From IMG/VR virus record IMGVR_UViG_3300031704_000002, positions 1 through 61,150 of that record: a stretch of 61,150 nucleotides of DNA. The stretch is one strand, 5' to 3'. A model generated the notes under the pieces. The model ran no database searches. It saw only the letters and a program-made list of their open reading frames with translations, and was not told the DNA's origin. The number at the start of each line of letters is the position of its first letter. Positions within the stretch are counted from its first letter, which is position 1. Shown piece by piece: positions 40,661 to 49,420 of this stretch. The DNA is from a virus. A program made the position numbers and the translations under genes.

Positions 40661-40919
40661 CGTTGTATTCCTTTGGATTATTTGATTTACTAAGACTGAC
40701 CACACGATCAATGTATGCATCAGCAACGGCGATTAGACTTTCTGGAGCTTTGTCGTTGAAGTGTGTTTTAGGAGAAACCTTATTCGTCAACCTAACATAG
40801 CTTAACCAATAACTTCTGCATACTGCGTTTTTTTCACATACTGAAAAATGGCGTCCTGACATCTTTTCAATGACACACTTAACTCGATAGTCAACTTGGT
40901 ATATAGTTTCGGTTTTCAT
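40647..40919 (-). CDS. hypothetical protein (90 aa)
   Basis: MKTETIYQVDYRVKCVIEKM then ESLIAVADAYIDRVV. Overlaps the next gene by 14 bp. Unknown. Confidence 0.6.
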   Translation of the reverse strand: MKTETIYQVDYRVKCVIEKMSGRHFSVCEKNAVCRSYWLSYVRLTNKVSPKTHFNDKAPESLIAVADAYIDRVVSLSKSNNPKEYNDGPL

Positions 40920-40945
40920 GCTGTATTCCTACATCAGGGTTATTG

Positions 40946-41161
40946 TTACATTCCCTTTTTAAGGTAAAACCAAATGACAACTAACACAAAGAAGATGAGG
41001 ATAATAGCAAGCGGGATCAAAAGAGGTGAAAGTACCCACCACCAAGACCATGATGCAACTACACCAACTTGGCCTAGTTTAAGACCCACAAACAGCAGGG
41101 TTAGTAGTTGCAGGAACCCTACGAACCTGTAGTTGTGTTCAACAGTTTTTTTCTCAGACAT
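40946..41161 (-). CDS. two-span membrane protein (71 aa)
   Basis: Spans at residues about 14-31 (GFLQLLTLLFVGLKLGQVGV) and 43-66 (WVLSPLLIPLAIILIFFVLV). First gene after the promoter at 41241. Confidence 0.7.
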   Translation of the reverse strand: MSEKKTVEHNYRFVGFLQLLTLLFVGLKLGQVGVVASWSWWWVLSPLLIPLAIILIFFVLVVIWFYLKKGM

Positions 41162-41233
41162 CTTATCTCCTATATAGTTATTAGACTAATTTGTTATTTA
41201 ATGAGGCAGGTTCCTTACCCTGCCCCACCGTAG

Positions 41234-41425
41234 TTATTCTTCATCTTTAACGTCACCTAAATTTTTCTTTGATTGCTCATACTTATCTAGCTCCTTTAGC
41301 ACTTCTCGTGCTGTTTCTGCCGGGTAAGTCCCCATGACCCAGTGCCAATTTACAAAGCTCCTTATAGCTTCAATGTTGCCACCAAAGAAGTTAAGTAACG
41401 CCCTCAGATTATCACTTACTTGTAT
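41234..41425 (-). CDS. coding-quality ORF without canonical start (about 63 aa)
   Basis: The frame SDNLRALLNFFGGNIEAIRS, FVNWHWVMGTYPAETAREVL, KELDKYEQSKKNLGDVKDEE fills the gap after the helicase stop. No ATG, GTG or TTG lies before it; candidates are ATA (41425, 5 bases after AAAAGG), ATT, CTG or a +1 shift at the helicase stop. Its last codons coincide with the promoter at 41241. Confidence 0.55.
   Translation of the reverse strand: MQVSDNLRALLNFFGGNIEAIRSFVNWHWVMGTYPAETAREVLKELDKYEQSKKNLGDVKDEE
41241..41263 (-). promoter_or_regulatory. SP6-like phage promoter
   Basis: Minus strand ATTTAGGTGACGTTAAAGAT; the first 11 bases are identical to the SP6 promoter. Would drive the genes from 41161 down towards the reductase. 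Confidence 0.8.
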
Positions 41426-41438
41426 TGTCCTTTTAATT

Positions 41439-44156
41439 TTAGATTTCTTTCATTTCTTCTACTCTCATGAGCTTGTCTGTATCAGCCTGCATCCTTCCAG
41501 TTTTATGATTGTAATATAGCTTACCAGCAGGGCCGGTTTGGCCAGTGAAGCGACACTTGAGTACACTTAGCATCATAGTGTTTCGCTCTTTCTCGTCGTC
41601 TGACTCTTGGTTTCTTGCAAAGCCAATGACGTCGAAAGAAATCTGTTTGATAGAACCAGAATTGTGGGTGATTATATGGTTACCCAATAAGAACCTACCG
41701 TCTCCGTCTAAGGTAAAGCCATAGTATCTATCTTCATTAAGTTTCTCAATGATAATTCCTCTTTTTAGACAGTCATTACGTTTCCTACTAGGTGGTACTT
41801 TTGATGACTTTTGACAAGGTATCTTATCTATTGCACCTGAAATCGTTACTTGGTAAATAGTAGAGCCATATGAAGAATAGCTTATTGAAGTTATCTTTTG
41901 AGGGCGACAAGTACTATAAAAACCTAAAGACCTTGCAATGTTCTTTACGTCTTCCGCCATTGTTTTATCTTTCTGGTAAAAATAAAAACACCTGTCTTTC
42001 TTTGAGTAAGTTCCGTCTGTATCTATTAACCCGGCAATTAACTGGATTCTATTTTCCCTAGAGTTAAACTTATAGTCAGGAGGAATGTGTTTGTTATTTA
42101 GAACACCAATATGCCTTAATTTATTGAGTAAATCATCTTTTGTAGTAGTTACAAAGTTGAAATATTCTTTCTTTCTATTAGATGGTGTCTTCAAAGTTGC
42201 ATTCAATTCTTCGCTTACCCTTTTTGCAATACCTAAGTCAGAAGCATCCATGATCCTGAAAGCAGACTTAGAACCGTCTCCAAGCCAAACCCCTAAAGAG
42301 TAAGGGGGTATAATAAGATCCTTATTATCTAGTTCATACCCTTCCGAGAAGTGTTGTTTACACCTAACCTGAAAGCTTTTACTTTTATCTAAAAAGTCTT
42401 TAACTTTCATATCAAACATTCTATTATTTCTTGATAGAGTCAATACATGGTTCTCATTACAGATAAAATAATCTTTTGATGTTTTGTTAGATACTTTATA
42501 CATACGTTGTTTACCGGTTTTTAGGCTCATAACTGTTCTTGGTAATGAGTCTGGACCCATGAGCTTGTCACCAACTTTGATGTCTTGTACTTTTACTTTT
42601 CTACCCTTATAGCTTAATACTTCTGTGTCATAAGCTAAACAACCTTTGATGTCGTCTAGGGACGGAATACGACCTTGTTCAAAAGTTTTCTGGTCGTTGT
42701 TTCTTTTACGAAGGTGAGAGATTAGACCAATCCACACATCATACTTCTTAGCTAGATGTAAGAGATTGTTCATAATCTTGTCAATGGCTTCATTACCAGT
42801 AAGCCCGTCTGAACCTTCAGAAACAAGAATTGTAATGTGATCGATAAAAAGATACTTACAACCTTTCAGACACATGAACTCTAGGTGGTCCATAATAGAC
42901 CCGTCGCTGATAGAGCCTTGATGGTCCAACACCAGAATATCTCCATCTGCGAAGACCTTATCAAAGCCTTCTCTCAAGTCTTCCATAGGGACATCTTCGT
43001 AAGAGGGGTTCTTGTTGATAGCCATACCAGAGAGCTTCCTAGTGTACTCCTCTGGTGACTCCTCTAGGCTGATGATACCTACCCTACTAGAAGAGTGAAC
43101 CCATGCCTCTCCGGTCTCCTCTGAGACACCCTGCTGTAGGTGGTAAACGATCTCTCTCATTAGGGTAGACTTCCCAGAGCCTGTGCCAGAGGCCCAAAGA
43201 GTGATTTCACCAGTTCGTATACCTTTAAGCCTTTCGTTTAGACCCTCCATATAGTCCGGGTAAGGTACAGACTGTTTATTGTTATATGCCTCTAGCCTTT
43301 CCCAGAGGTCTTTACCGTTAAGAATAGCAGCAGGAGAATACTCTCTAGCATCAGCAATAGCCCAAACTACGTGGTCTATGCCATACTCTTTTGCATAGTC
43401 GCAAGCATCCTTTACACCATCAACTGTCTGAACAACCTTAACCTTGTCGTAGCCAAGTATCTTAGCGGCTTCTTTAGTTGCTTTTTGACCGGGTCCGTCA
43501 TTATCAAACCAGATAACAATCTCATCAAACTTCCTGAGTTCCTCTCTTACGTCAATTAAGTCTTTTGTTGCAACGGAACTTTGAATAGAGTAAACAGGGT
43601 AGTGTCTTTTATAGATGCCGTAGTTGCCATCTTGTACTTTCATACAGTCGTCTTCACCTTCGGTGATTACTACCCTCTTACCCTTGTTTGGGAACAGACC
43701 CCAACCAAACAAGCCTTTCATTTCACCTACTGTGCCTTCAGAGAAATCCTTAGGTAGAACTCTCTTCTTATAGCCTTTTGGAATACCATCATCAATGTTA
43801 TAGGCATAATAAACTGCTTCTTGGTCCCCATCATCAAAGTAGGATACTTTACAGTTGTATAGCTCCATTGTTCGTAGAGATATTTTCTTCAACTCGTATT
43901 TATCCGAGTCATAGGCATCAAATACAGCTTTGGCAAACTTAGGGTCTTTACGATCAGACCAACCCTTTGGTTTTTTAGAGTATTCCTCCTTTGTTTTATA
44001 TTCTCCGGTACCCATTTCCTCTCCAGTATCGGGATCAAACGACCCTGATTTAAACTTTGCTCCACATTCTGCATTATGACAGTAACCACCACCATCATCA
44101 AAGACTGTGAAGCTGTTACCCCCATGAGCGGGGCAAATCTGATTATACTTGGGCAT
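41439..44156 (-). CDS. T7-type primase-helicase with an intein
   Basis: 905 residues, of which 506-832 are an intein; the spliced protein is 578 residues, close to T7 gp4 (566). Zinc-binding domain CPAHGG...YCHNAECGAKF at the N terminus; Toprim VVITEGEDDCMKVQ and VIWFDNDGPGQK; Walker A SGTGSGKSTLM; Walker B CKYLFIDHITIL; helicase H4 segment DDIKG/SGSIKQISFDVIGF split by the intein. Unwinds DNA and primes the lagging strand for the DNA polymerase encoded upstream. Confidence 0.95.
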   Translation of the reverse strand: MPKYNQICPAHGGNSFTVFDDGGGYCHNAECGAKFKSGSFDPDTGEEMGTGEYKTKEEYSKKPKGWSDRKDPKFAKAVFDAYDSDKYELKKISLRTMELYNCKVSYFDDGDQEAVYYAYNIDDGIPKGYKKRVLPKDFSEGTVGEMKGLFGWGLFPNKGKRVVITEGEDDCMKVQDGNYGIYKRHYPVYSIQSSVATKDLIDVREELRKFDEIVIWFDNDGPGQKATKEAAKILGYDKVKVVQTVDGVKDACDYAKEYGIDHVVWAIADAREYSPAAILNGKDLWERLEAYNNKQSVPYPDYMEGLNERLKGIRTGEITLWASGTGSGKSTLMREIVYHLQQGVSEETGEAWVHSSSRVGIISLEESPEEYTRKLSGMAINKNPSYEDVPMEDLREGFDKVFADGDILVLDHQGSISDGSIMDHLEFMCLKGCKYLFIDHITILVSEGSDGLTGNEAIDKIMNNLLHLAKKYDVWIGLISHLRKRNNDQKTFEQGRIPSLDDIKGCLAYDTEVLSYKGRKVKVQDIKVGDKLMGPDSLPRTVMSLKTGKQRMYKVSNKTSKDYFICNENHVLTLSRNNRMFDMKVKDFLDKSKSFQVRCKQHFSEGYELDNKDLIIPPYSLGVWLGDGSKSAFRIMDASDLGIAKRVSEELNATLKTPSNRKKEYFNFVTTTKDDLLNKLRHIGVLNNKHIPPDYKFNSRENRIQLIAGLIDTDGTYSKKDRCFYFYQKDKTMAEDVKNIARSLGFYSTCRPQKITSISYSSYGSTIYQVTISGAIDKIPCQKSSKVPPSRKRNDCLKRGIIIEKLNEDRYYGFTLDGDGRFLLGNHIITHNSGSIKQISFDVIGFARNQESDDEKERNTMMLSVLKCRFTGQTGPAGKLYYNHKTGRMQADTDKLMRVEEMKEI
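41661..42641 (-). mobile_element. intein with LAGLIDADG (DOD) endonuclease
   Basis: 327 residues. N-terminal splice block CLAYDTEVLSYKGRKVKVQD with Cys1, block B ICNENHVLTLSRN, endonuclease motifs SLGVWLGDGS and LIAGLIDTDGTYSKKD, and C-terminal block ending GNHIITHN before a Ser+1. It sits between Gly and Ser of the H4 motif (T7 DLRG/SGAL), a conserved site. All splicing residues are present, so it should be active. Confidence 0.93.
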
Positions 44157-44157
44157 T

Positions 44158-44316
44158 TTACTCCTTTAGCATAGCCTGCGTCCAACTCTCAAGGGAAAAT
44201 TTATTATCTCCCAAGAAAGACACCCCACCAATAGGTTTATAGCCTTTTTGCATAAGACTATTAACTTGGCTCTCCAATATATACCTATCAGAACACTTAA
44301 CTACTTTGTATTTCAT
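44158..44316 (-). CDS. DUF1737-like small protein (52 aa)
   Basis: MKYKVVKCSDRYILESQVNS then LMQKGYKPIGGVSFLGDNKF ends LESWTQAMLKE, the DUF1737 layout (V.....LE..VN.L...G..P.GG.S.....F.QAM). ATG at 44316 with AAGGAA. Role unknown. Confidence 0.75.
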   Translation of the reverse strand: MKYKVVKCSDRYILESQVNSLMQKGYKPIGGVSFLGDNKFSLESWTQAMLKE

Positions 44317-44788
44317 TTTTCTTATTCCTTTCAAGGATCTTACGTTTGATTTTAGCAGCATACTTTTTTGTAGCCGAGGAAACGTTTTCGTGAGGAACAA
44401 ATTTAATTGCTGATATAACACGATTATATGAAGCGTACTCCCCCGAAGGAAGGGTAGAGGTTATAGAGTCAGAGAGCATTTGCAGGTAAACCTCTCCGTA
44501 GTAAAGACCACCTTTTGTTTTGTAGAGATCAATTATCTCAAACTCAAATGCGTCTTTTCCTAATTTGTTTATATCGTCTTTAAGATTTTTAGACGAACCC
44601 GCATAGGTTCTCCAAGAATGTTCTTTTCCGTATTTAGGTGATTTCTTTAATCCGTTATACCTAAACACTTTCTTGCCAATGTAAAATTTACCGTCACTTT
44701 TTCTTGTGATACAATAGACAAACCCAAACCACTCCGAAGTTCTAAATTTTCTTCGGAATGACCAGTGGCCTAGGTTGTCCTTAGACAA
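44297..44788 (-). CDS. GIY-YIG-type nuclease
   Basis: About 163 residues from a TTG at 44788 that overlaps the exonuclease stop; a longer frame upstream runs through the exonuclease gene and is unlikely. WFGFVYCITRKSDGKFYIGK is the GIY-YIG motif (FVY and FYIG), followed by RTYAGSSKNLKDDI, then FEFEIIDLYKTKGGLYYGEV with the catalytic Glu. Could be a homing or host DNA-degrading endonuclease; free-standing next to replication genes. Confidence 0.8.
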   Translation of the reverse strand: MSKDNLGHWSFRRKFRTSEWFGFVYCITRKSDGKFYIGKKVFRYNGLKKSPKYGKEHSWRTYAGSSKNLKDDINKLGKDAFEFEIIDLYKTKGGLYYGEVYLQMLSDSITSTLPSGEYASYNRVISAIKFVPHENVSSATKKYAAKIKRKILERNKKNEIQSS

Positions 44789-45665
44789 TAACGGCGTGGG
44801 AATTGGTGATTTCTTCGTATTCTTCTGGGTCAAATGTCCAAATGTCTCCTTTTGTCCTCCAGATATGAAGGAGACTACCATTGAACAAAAGCTTCTTGAA
44901 ACCCTCGTTACCGTATTTAAGACCATACTCAGAAACTACCACCTCTTTGTGTTCTTGTGGTGTTGTCAAGCCCGACAAAATCTTACCTGCCTTGATTGGT
45001 CCTATTCCTTCTATACCCGGAATATTGTCAATGGAGTCGCCGGTCAACATCTGTTTCCAGAAAAATATATCGGCTTGTTCCTCATTGACGTGCCAACGCC
45101 TCTTAGCGTTAGCCTCTGTTTTTGGGTCTAAATGATATCCGGGTATCATGTCTAGGTCTTTGTCAACCGTGACTACAACATAGTTATCTTCCCCTAGCTT
45201 GGTAGCCCAGACACCAATAGCGTCATCTGCTTCGTAACCTTGACAGTAATGGGCATCAAATACATCTACTGCCCAGAACCTTAGCTCATCAATATAAGGC
45301 GCTCTTTTCTTATTAGATGTTGCCCTTGCTTTTTGAAGCTTGTACTCTGGATGTATTTTCTTTCGAAAGTTATCCTGAGAGTTGCCAACTGCCATTGAGT
45401 ACACAGCCTCTTCTTCTGGTATGTAGTGGCTCTCGAATATGTGCTCTACAAAATGCTCAAAACGGTCTTGAGCGTGTTCAATTGAAGGCTGATAGGTTTG
45501 TTTTGCTGCTTCTATCTCCTTAAGACTTGCACCTCTCCACTCCATCTCTTCTAAGTCAGCCTTAGATGCTGGTTTTTGCCAACAAGCCATGTGAACAAGA
45601 ATATCACCATCGATTAAGAGTCTCCTGTTCTTTGGCTTATACTGGATTACTTCCTGCATTATCAT
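44781..45665 (-). CDS. 5'-3' exonuclease (FEN/T7 gp6 type)
   Basis: 294 residues. RRLLIDGDILVHMACW at the N terminus, YEADDAIGVWATKL and VVVTVDKDLDMIPG metal-binding acids, and the helix-hairpin-helix clamp GDSIDNIPGIEGIGPIKAGK. Removes RNA primers and degrades host DNA in T7-like phages. Start overlaps the upstream gene by 29 bp. Confidence 0.92.
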   Translation of the reverse strand: MIMQEVIQYKPKNRRLLIDGDILVHMACWQKPASKADLEEMEWRGASLKEIEAAKQTYQPSIEHAQDRFEHFVEHIFESHYIPEEEAVYSMAVGNSQDNFRKKIHPEYKLQKARATSNKKRAPYIDELRFWAVDVFDAHYCQGYEADDAIGVWATKLGEDNYVVVTVDKDLDMIPGYHLDPKTEANAKRRWHVNEEQADIFFWKQMLTGDSIDNIPGIEGIGPIKAGKILSGLTTPQEHKEVVVSEYGLKYGNEGFKKLLFNGSLLHIWRTKGDIWTFDPEEYEEITNSHAVIV

Positions 45666-45948
45666 CTTCCTTTGAAATTAGGTCAAGATCAATTCCTTGC
45701 ATTACAGCACTTAGGATTTCAGTCATCACCCCCTCATAAGCCTGTTGAAAAGCAACATCTTTTCCAATTGGGAAATCCGATACAATCTCAATTGGGTAAT
45801 CTGTCCCTTTCTTTGATGCTAGTTCATTAAGAGCAACTGCAACATTTGGAAAAGACTTTACCTCTAGTCGGAATCGGTAAGTGTATTCTTCTTCCTCACC
45901 CTCTTCGTGGGTAATTTCGTATTCGTATTTGTTCATATTAGTATCCAT
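45637..45948 (-). CDS. hypothetical protein (103 aa)
   Basis: Begins MDTNMNKYEYEITHEEGEEE, acidic, then YRFRLEVKSFPNVAVALNEL and VAFQQAYEGVMTEILSAVMQ. Unknown; between small genes and exonuclease. Confidence 0.6.
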   Translation of the reverse strand: MDTNMNKYEYEITHEEGEEEEYTYRFRLEVKSFPNVAVALNELASKKGTDYPIEIVSDFPIGKDVAFQQAYEGVMTEILSAVMQGIDLDLISKEDDNAGSNPV

Positions 45949-45951
45949 TGT

Positions 45952-46122
45952 TTACTTTTTTGCCCCGCGAATAGTCTTTGGTTTGAACCATTTCCAGTCA
46001 TTGACTCTTTCATTTTCAAAAGGTCTTGGACGTAGCTGTCCTGTAACCGGGTGATACTCTTTTTCTCCATTGAGAGGATGCAACCTATTAACCTTTTTGA
46101 TATTCTTTGGTTTCTTCTCCAC
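45952..46122 (-). CDS. small basic protein (56 aa)
   Basis: GTG at 46122 reads VEKKPKNIKKVNRLHPLNGE, then KEYHPVTGQLRPRPFENERV and NDWKWFKPKTIRGAKK. It fits the gap between neighbouring genes; an ATA a few codons earlier lies closer to the GGGGAGAAGG site. Unknown. Confidence 0.55.
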   Translation of the reverse strand: MEKKPKNIKKVNRLHPLNGEKEYHPVTGQLRPRPFENERVNDWKWFKPKTIRGAKK

Positions 46123-46133
46123 TGCGTATTCTT

Positions 46134-46436
46134 TTATACCTTCTCCCCATACTTTTGGGGGTGTAGAGAGAAGTTTCCTTCAAGTTCATTTTCCCAATCT
46201 ACACCTAGAGCCTTTAGGAGTGCTGCAAGACACCTAACGTCAAACCTGACTGTGTCTACTCCAAAGTCTGTGTTTTGAACAATTTGAAGAACCCCATCTC
46301 TTGATATGTACACTTTCATAGGGTCTCCAGTAGGTTGCCTTTGGAAGTCTATAATTCTGACTCCAGACTTATTCTCAACGTTAATCAATATGTCTGGTAG
46401 CCTGTTTTCTTTTTTGTTTTTAGTCTTATGGGACAT
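46134..46436 (-). CDS. hypothetical protein (100 aa)
   Basis: VRIIDFQRQPTGDPMKVYIS then VRFDVRCLAALLKALGVDWE. Overlaps the upstream gene by 11 bp. Unknown. Confidence 0.65.
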   Translation of the reverse strand: MSHKTKNKKENRLPDILINVENKSGVRIIDFQRQPTGDPMKVYISRDGVLQIVQNTDFGVDTVRFDVRCLAALLKALGVDWENELEGNFSLHPQKYGEKV

Positions 46437-46629
46437 TTAGACCTTTCGATTTTACGAACTCTTCAAGCTCTAGAATTCTATACCACATAGAAAGAGTGAA
46501 GTTTGGTAGGTCATGGTGAAAGTTCAGACCTGTGTAGTAACCATGTCTCAAGACTCTACCGGGTTTATCATTAAAGTTTTTGTTGAACTCAATGCTATAA
46601 GTGTCGTCAATCTTTTTAACTTTGGTCAT
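46426..46629 (-). CDS. hypothetical protein (67 aa)
   Basis: MTKVKKIDDTYSIEFNKNFN, then LSMWYRILELEEFVKSKGLN. Follows the DNA polymerase gene by 30 bp. Unknown. Confidence 0.65.
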   Translation of the reverse strand: MTKVKKIDDTYSIEFNKNFNDKPGRVLRHGYYTGLNFHHDLPNFTLSMWYRILELEEFVKSKGLNVP

Positions 46630-46659
46630 TGATTGTGTACCCTATCTTTCTTATTATGA

Positions 46660-48687
46660 TTAGTGGACTTCAAAGTAGTCTTTTCCAGCTTTACAATCCC
46701 CGCATACCATAATGTCAACACCGAATTCTTTCGGGGCTTCCTTAAAACTCTCAATGATGATTTCTTTTGCTCTTTCAACGTAATCGTTTCTTACTTCAAT
46801 ATTGATCTCATCATGATAGAACAATAGGAATCGGTAGGCAATGCCCTCTTCTTTAAACCTACGCCAAATCATGGAGATAGTTGCCTTCATAACGATCGCC
46901 TCAGCACCTTGGATGAGGTAGTTGAGAGCTTTATGAGGCTGATTGCAATAGATATGTCGATCGTCTAGACCTACGATAAATCCTTGCTTTTTTACGATAT
47001 TTTTAACACGATTGATCAAGCTATCGAGGTTTGGATAAGCCTTTTGGAACTCCTCTTTAAGTTGGAAACCAACAGACTCGGGAAGCTTTAGAATCTTGGC
47101 AAGTTTAGGCCCTCCGGCACCGTAAAGAAATGCAAAAATGAAGGGTTTGGCATCTGCTCGGCTGACAATAGTTGATGACTTAAGAATAGATGTAGCACTA
47201 CGAGAAAGAATATTAGCATTGTTCTGATGCATGTCTCCTTCGAGAAGTTCTTTTAGGAACTCATCATCTTTCATGTAATGAGCTAGAAGCCTTAGCTGAC
47301 AACCAGCGGAGTCAGCCGACACAACAGACCAACCCTCTTCAGCAATAAAGAGGCTTCTGACTTCTTTCCCAAGTGTAGCATTACCTGATGGTAGATTTAC
47401 AATAACGGACTGAGTCTGTCTAAAGGTTGGTGTACCAATATTAATAACATCTCCGTGGAGACGATCATCATCAGAGAAATGATCTTCCCATCCATCCATA
47501 ATTGATTTACGAGACCTTAGAGTGTAAAACTCATTAATGTCTCCTGCGTTATCAAGCAACTCTAACGAAGTACTAGTAATTTTTGGGGAAGTCCTTTTCC
47601 AATAACGTTTACCTCTTTCGTCAAACTCCCACTTACCATTCCAGTCATCTGGCTCCCAGCCAATTTTCCATAGATATCGTTTAACTGAGTCTGTAGAACC
47701 AATATCAGCATCACGGAATGTTACACGACAGTAATCACCCCAAACACCGTAGTTGTTCTTCTTACCTGCATCCTTTGGTAAGTCAAAGGTTTCACGAAGT
47801 GCTTTCGAGAACAGACCATTCTTTTGAACAGCCCATTTCTTAGCAAAGCCACCAGTGAAGTTGTCGTGATCGTACTCGTCTGTGTATCTTATGGTGTCAG
47901 ATTTATACCCTTTCCGATCTCCACTGATCTTCTGAGGCTCTTTACCAAGACGAGGATTAACTTCTGATGTAATCTCATCCATACGTTTGTCAATTTTATC
48001 GATAACATCACAAACGCTTTTCCGATCAATTAACCAACCGTTAATGAGTTGTTCTGCGGCAATTCTAGCAGAGTCTGTCTCAATTTGGATAGCTCTTACA
48101 ATGTTCTTCTGCCCTGATTTGACCATATGGGTTACTTCGCCTAGTAGTTCTTTATAAATAGGAACCATAAGACGAACGTCTTGTTTCATATACTCAAACA
48201 TTTCTTTACTGAACTTAGTAAAGTCTGTCCATTCACCTTTGTAGTTGTCAAGGTGAATACCCCATCGGGCAAGGCTGTGGCTATCACCCATGACAAGCTT
48301 AGGTTTTTTAAACAAACCAAAATCACCCTGTTCATTCCGCCATTTTAGATAGTTTTGGTAGTTCTGATCAGAAGCATCAAACCTATTATAATTGAGCACT
48401 CTAGACATAACATGGGTATCAACAAACTTATCGTGATTATGCTTGTACCATGTTATACCGTTAAGTCTTGCTAGCTTAATAAGTAGGTATTCGTCGTAGC
48501 CCGCGCCGTTATGAGCAGCGCGGACATCGTATGTACATAGGTCTCTTAAAAACTTTTCAAATTCGAGAGGACCGTACCATTTTTCTTCCTTAGTATCAAG
48601 GTCTATAATACCGCCGCAGAACCATCTGTCTGCGCTTCTTAGGAACCCGTTTGCTTCAGTGTCGTAGACACACCTTCGTCTAGCCAT
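46660..48687 (-). CDS. DNA polymerase I-family (T7 gp5 type)
   Basis: 675 residues, near T7 gp5 length (704). 3'-5' exonuclease: Exo I VYDTEANGFL, Exo II AAHNGAGYDEYLL, Exo III FEYMKQDVRLMVPIY, so proofreading looks intact. Polymerase: motif A VSADSAGCQLRLLAHYM, motif B RADAKPFIFAFLYGAGGPKL, QGAEAIVMKATI, motif C LLFYHDEINIEV. It replicates the phage genome with the primase-helicase and SSB. Confidence 0.95.
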   Translation of the reverse strand: MARRRCVYDTEANGFLRSADRWFCGGIIDLDTKEEKWYGPLEFEKFLRDLCTYDVRAAHNGAGYDEYLLIKLARLNGITWYKHNHDKFVDTHVMSRVLNYNRFDASDQNYQNYLKWRNEQGDFGLFKKPKLVMGDSHSLARWGIHLDNYKGEWTDFTKFSKEMFEYMKQDVRLMVPIYKELLGEVTHMVKSGQKNIVRAIQIETDSARIAAEQLINGWLIDRKSVCDVIDKIDKRMDEITSEVNPRLGKEPQKISGDRKGYKSDTIRYTDEYDHDNFTGGFAKKWAVQKNGLFSKALRETFDLPKDAGKKNNYGVWGDYCRVTFRDADIGSTDSVKRYLWKIGWEPDDWNGKWEFDERGKRYWKRTSPKITSTSLELLDNAGDINEFYTLRSRKSIMDGWEDHFSDDDRLHGDVINIGTPTFRQTQSVIVNLPSGNATLGKEVRSLFIAEEGWSVVSADSAGCQLRLLAHYMKDDEFLKELLEGDMHQNNANILSRSATSILKSSTIVSRADAKPFIFAFLYGAGGPKLAKILKLPESVGFQLKEEFQKAYPNLDSLINRVKNIVKKQGFIVGLDDRHIYCNQPHKALNYLIQGAEAIVMKATISMIWRRFKEEGIAYRFLLFYHDEINIEVRNDYVERAKEIIIESFKEAPKEFGVDIMVCGDCKAGKDYFEVH

Positions 48688-49094
48688 TCGTCTCCTCCTT
48701 GGAAAGTCTCGTTAGGAATACCGGGATAAAAGAGATTCATGTCTACACCAAGGTCTTTACACTGTTTAATCTTTCCCATGTGTGCCCAAGGAGCAAATTC
48801 CCGTGGCTGTTTCTGTGTATCAGAAATGCGGTTGTGAGCATCCATAAGATACCAGATTGCCTTTTCTAGCTCAATACGCTCATCATCTTTTCGACCGAGA
48901 CGAGTTTGATACTTTAGTGCGTTGACCACACTCGGTGTAACATAGGGATTGATCTTACTACCAATGTAGGCAGCAAGGTCATTGTATCCAATGTCCCTAC
49001 CAGTTTGCAAGGCTCGGATCATTTCCTCTGCCGGAATCAGTTGGTGATGCTTAGCTTGCACCGAGTTTTGGCCTTTTTCACGTTCTGTTGTCAT
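48639..49094 (-). CDS. hypothetical protein with acceptor-like fold (151 aa)
   Basis: HQLIPAEEMIRALQTGRDIG then YNDLAAYIGSKINPYVTPSV; helical. It has the look of a DNA-replication accessory protein and overlaps the polymerase start by 49 bp. I do not recognise the family. Confidence 0.65.
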   Translation of the reverse strand: MTTEREKGQNSVQAKHHQLIPAEEMIRALQTGRDIGYNDLAAYIGSKINPYVTPSVVNALKYQTRLGRKDDERIELEKAIWYLMDAHNRISDTQKQPREFAPWAHMGKIKQCKDLGVDMNLFYPGIPNETFQGGDEWLDEGVSTTLKQTGS

Positions 49095-49118
49095 ATAATA
49101 CCTCTTCTTTAGTTATAG

Positions 49119-49420
49119 TTAAGACTGTTCCTTCTCACTCTGGAGAAGGTCTGTTTTCTTAGCGTACACTGGGATTGCCTCTTTTTTGTGGTGGTTATAA
49201 AAGTTTGCGCGTCTCTCTGTGTCATACATCTTTCCTCTAAGTCCTATCAACGCTGAAGTTTGTTCTTTCTCTGTTCCGTTTCGGGCAACTACATCTCTCC
49301 ACCTCTTGACACTGAATACGTGGGGGACCCACCAACCAACACAGACCTCTTCATCTTTAACGTCTGCTAATTGCTTTTCAAACGGCGCTTTTTTTTTTTA
49401 GTTTCAAAGATATCATCCAT
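49119..49420 (-). CDS. gene interrupted at a run of 11 A (about 100 aa if the frame is restored)
   Basis: ATG at 49420 overlaps the upstream stop (ATGGATGA) and reads MDDIFETKKKKRRLKSN then stops. Adding one A to the A11 run gives MDDIFETKKKKAPFEKQLAD and continues VKDEEVCVGWWVPHVFSVKR, GKMYDTERRANFYNHHKKEA to a stop at 49119. The second frame has clear coding character and fills the whole gap. Either a one-base homopolymer error or frameshifting at the slippery A run. Confidence 0.6.
49351..49373 (-). promoter_or_regulatory. weak SP6-like promoter
   Basis: Minus strand CAATTAGCAGACGTTAAAGA; differs from consensus by GCA for GGT. It lies inside the interrupted gene, so the match may partly reflect the coding of LADVKDEE. 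Confidence 0.4.
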
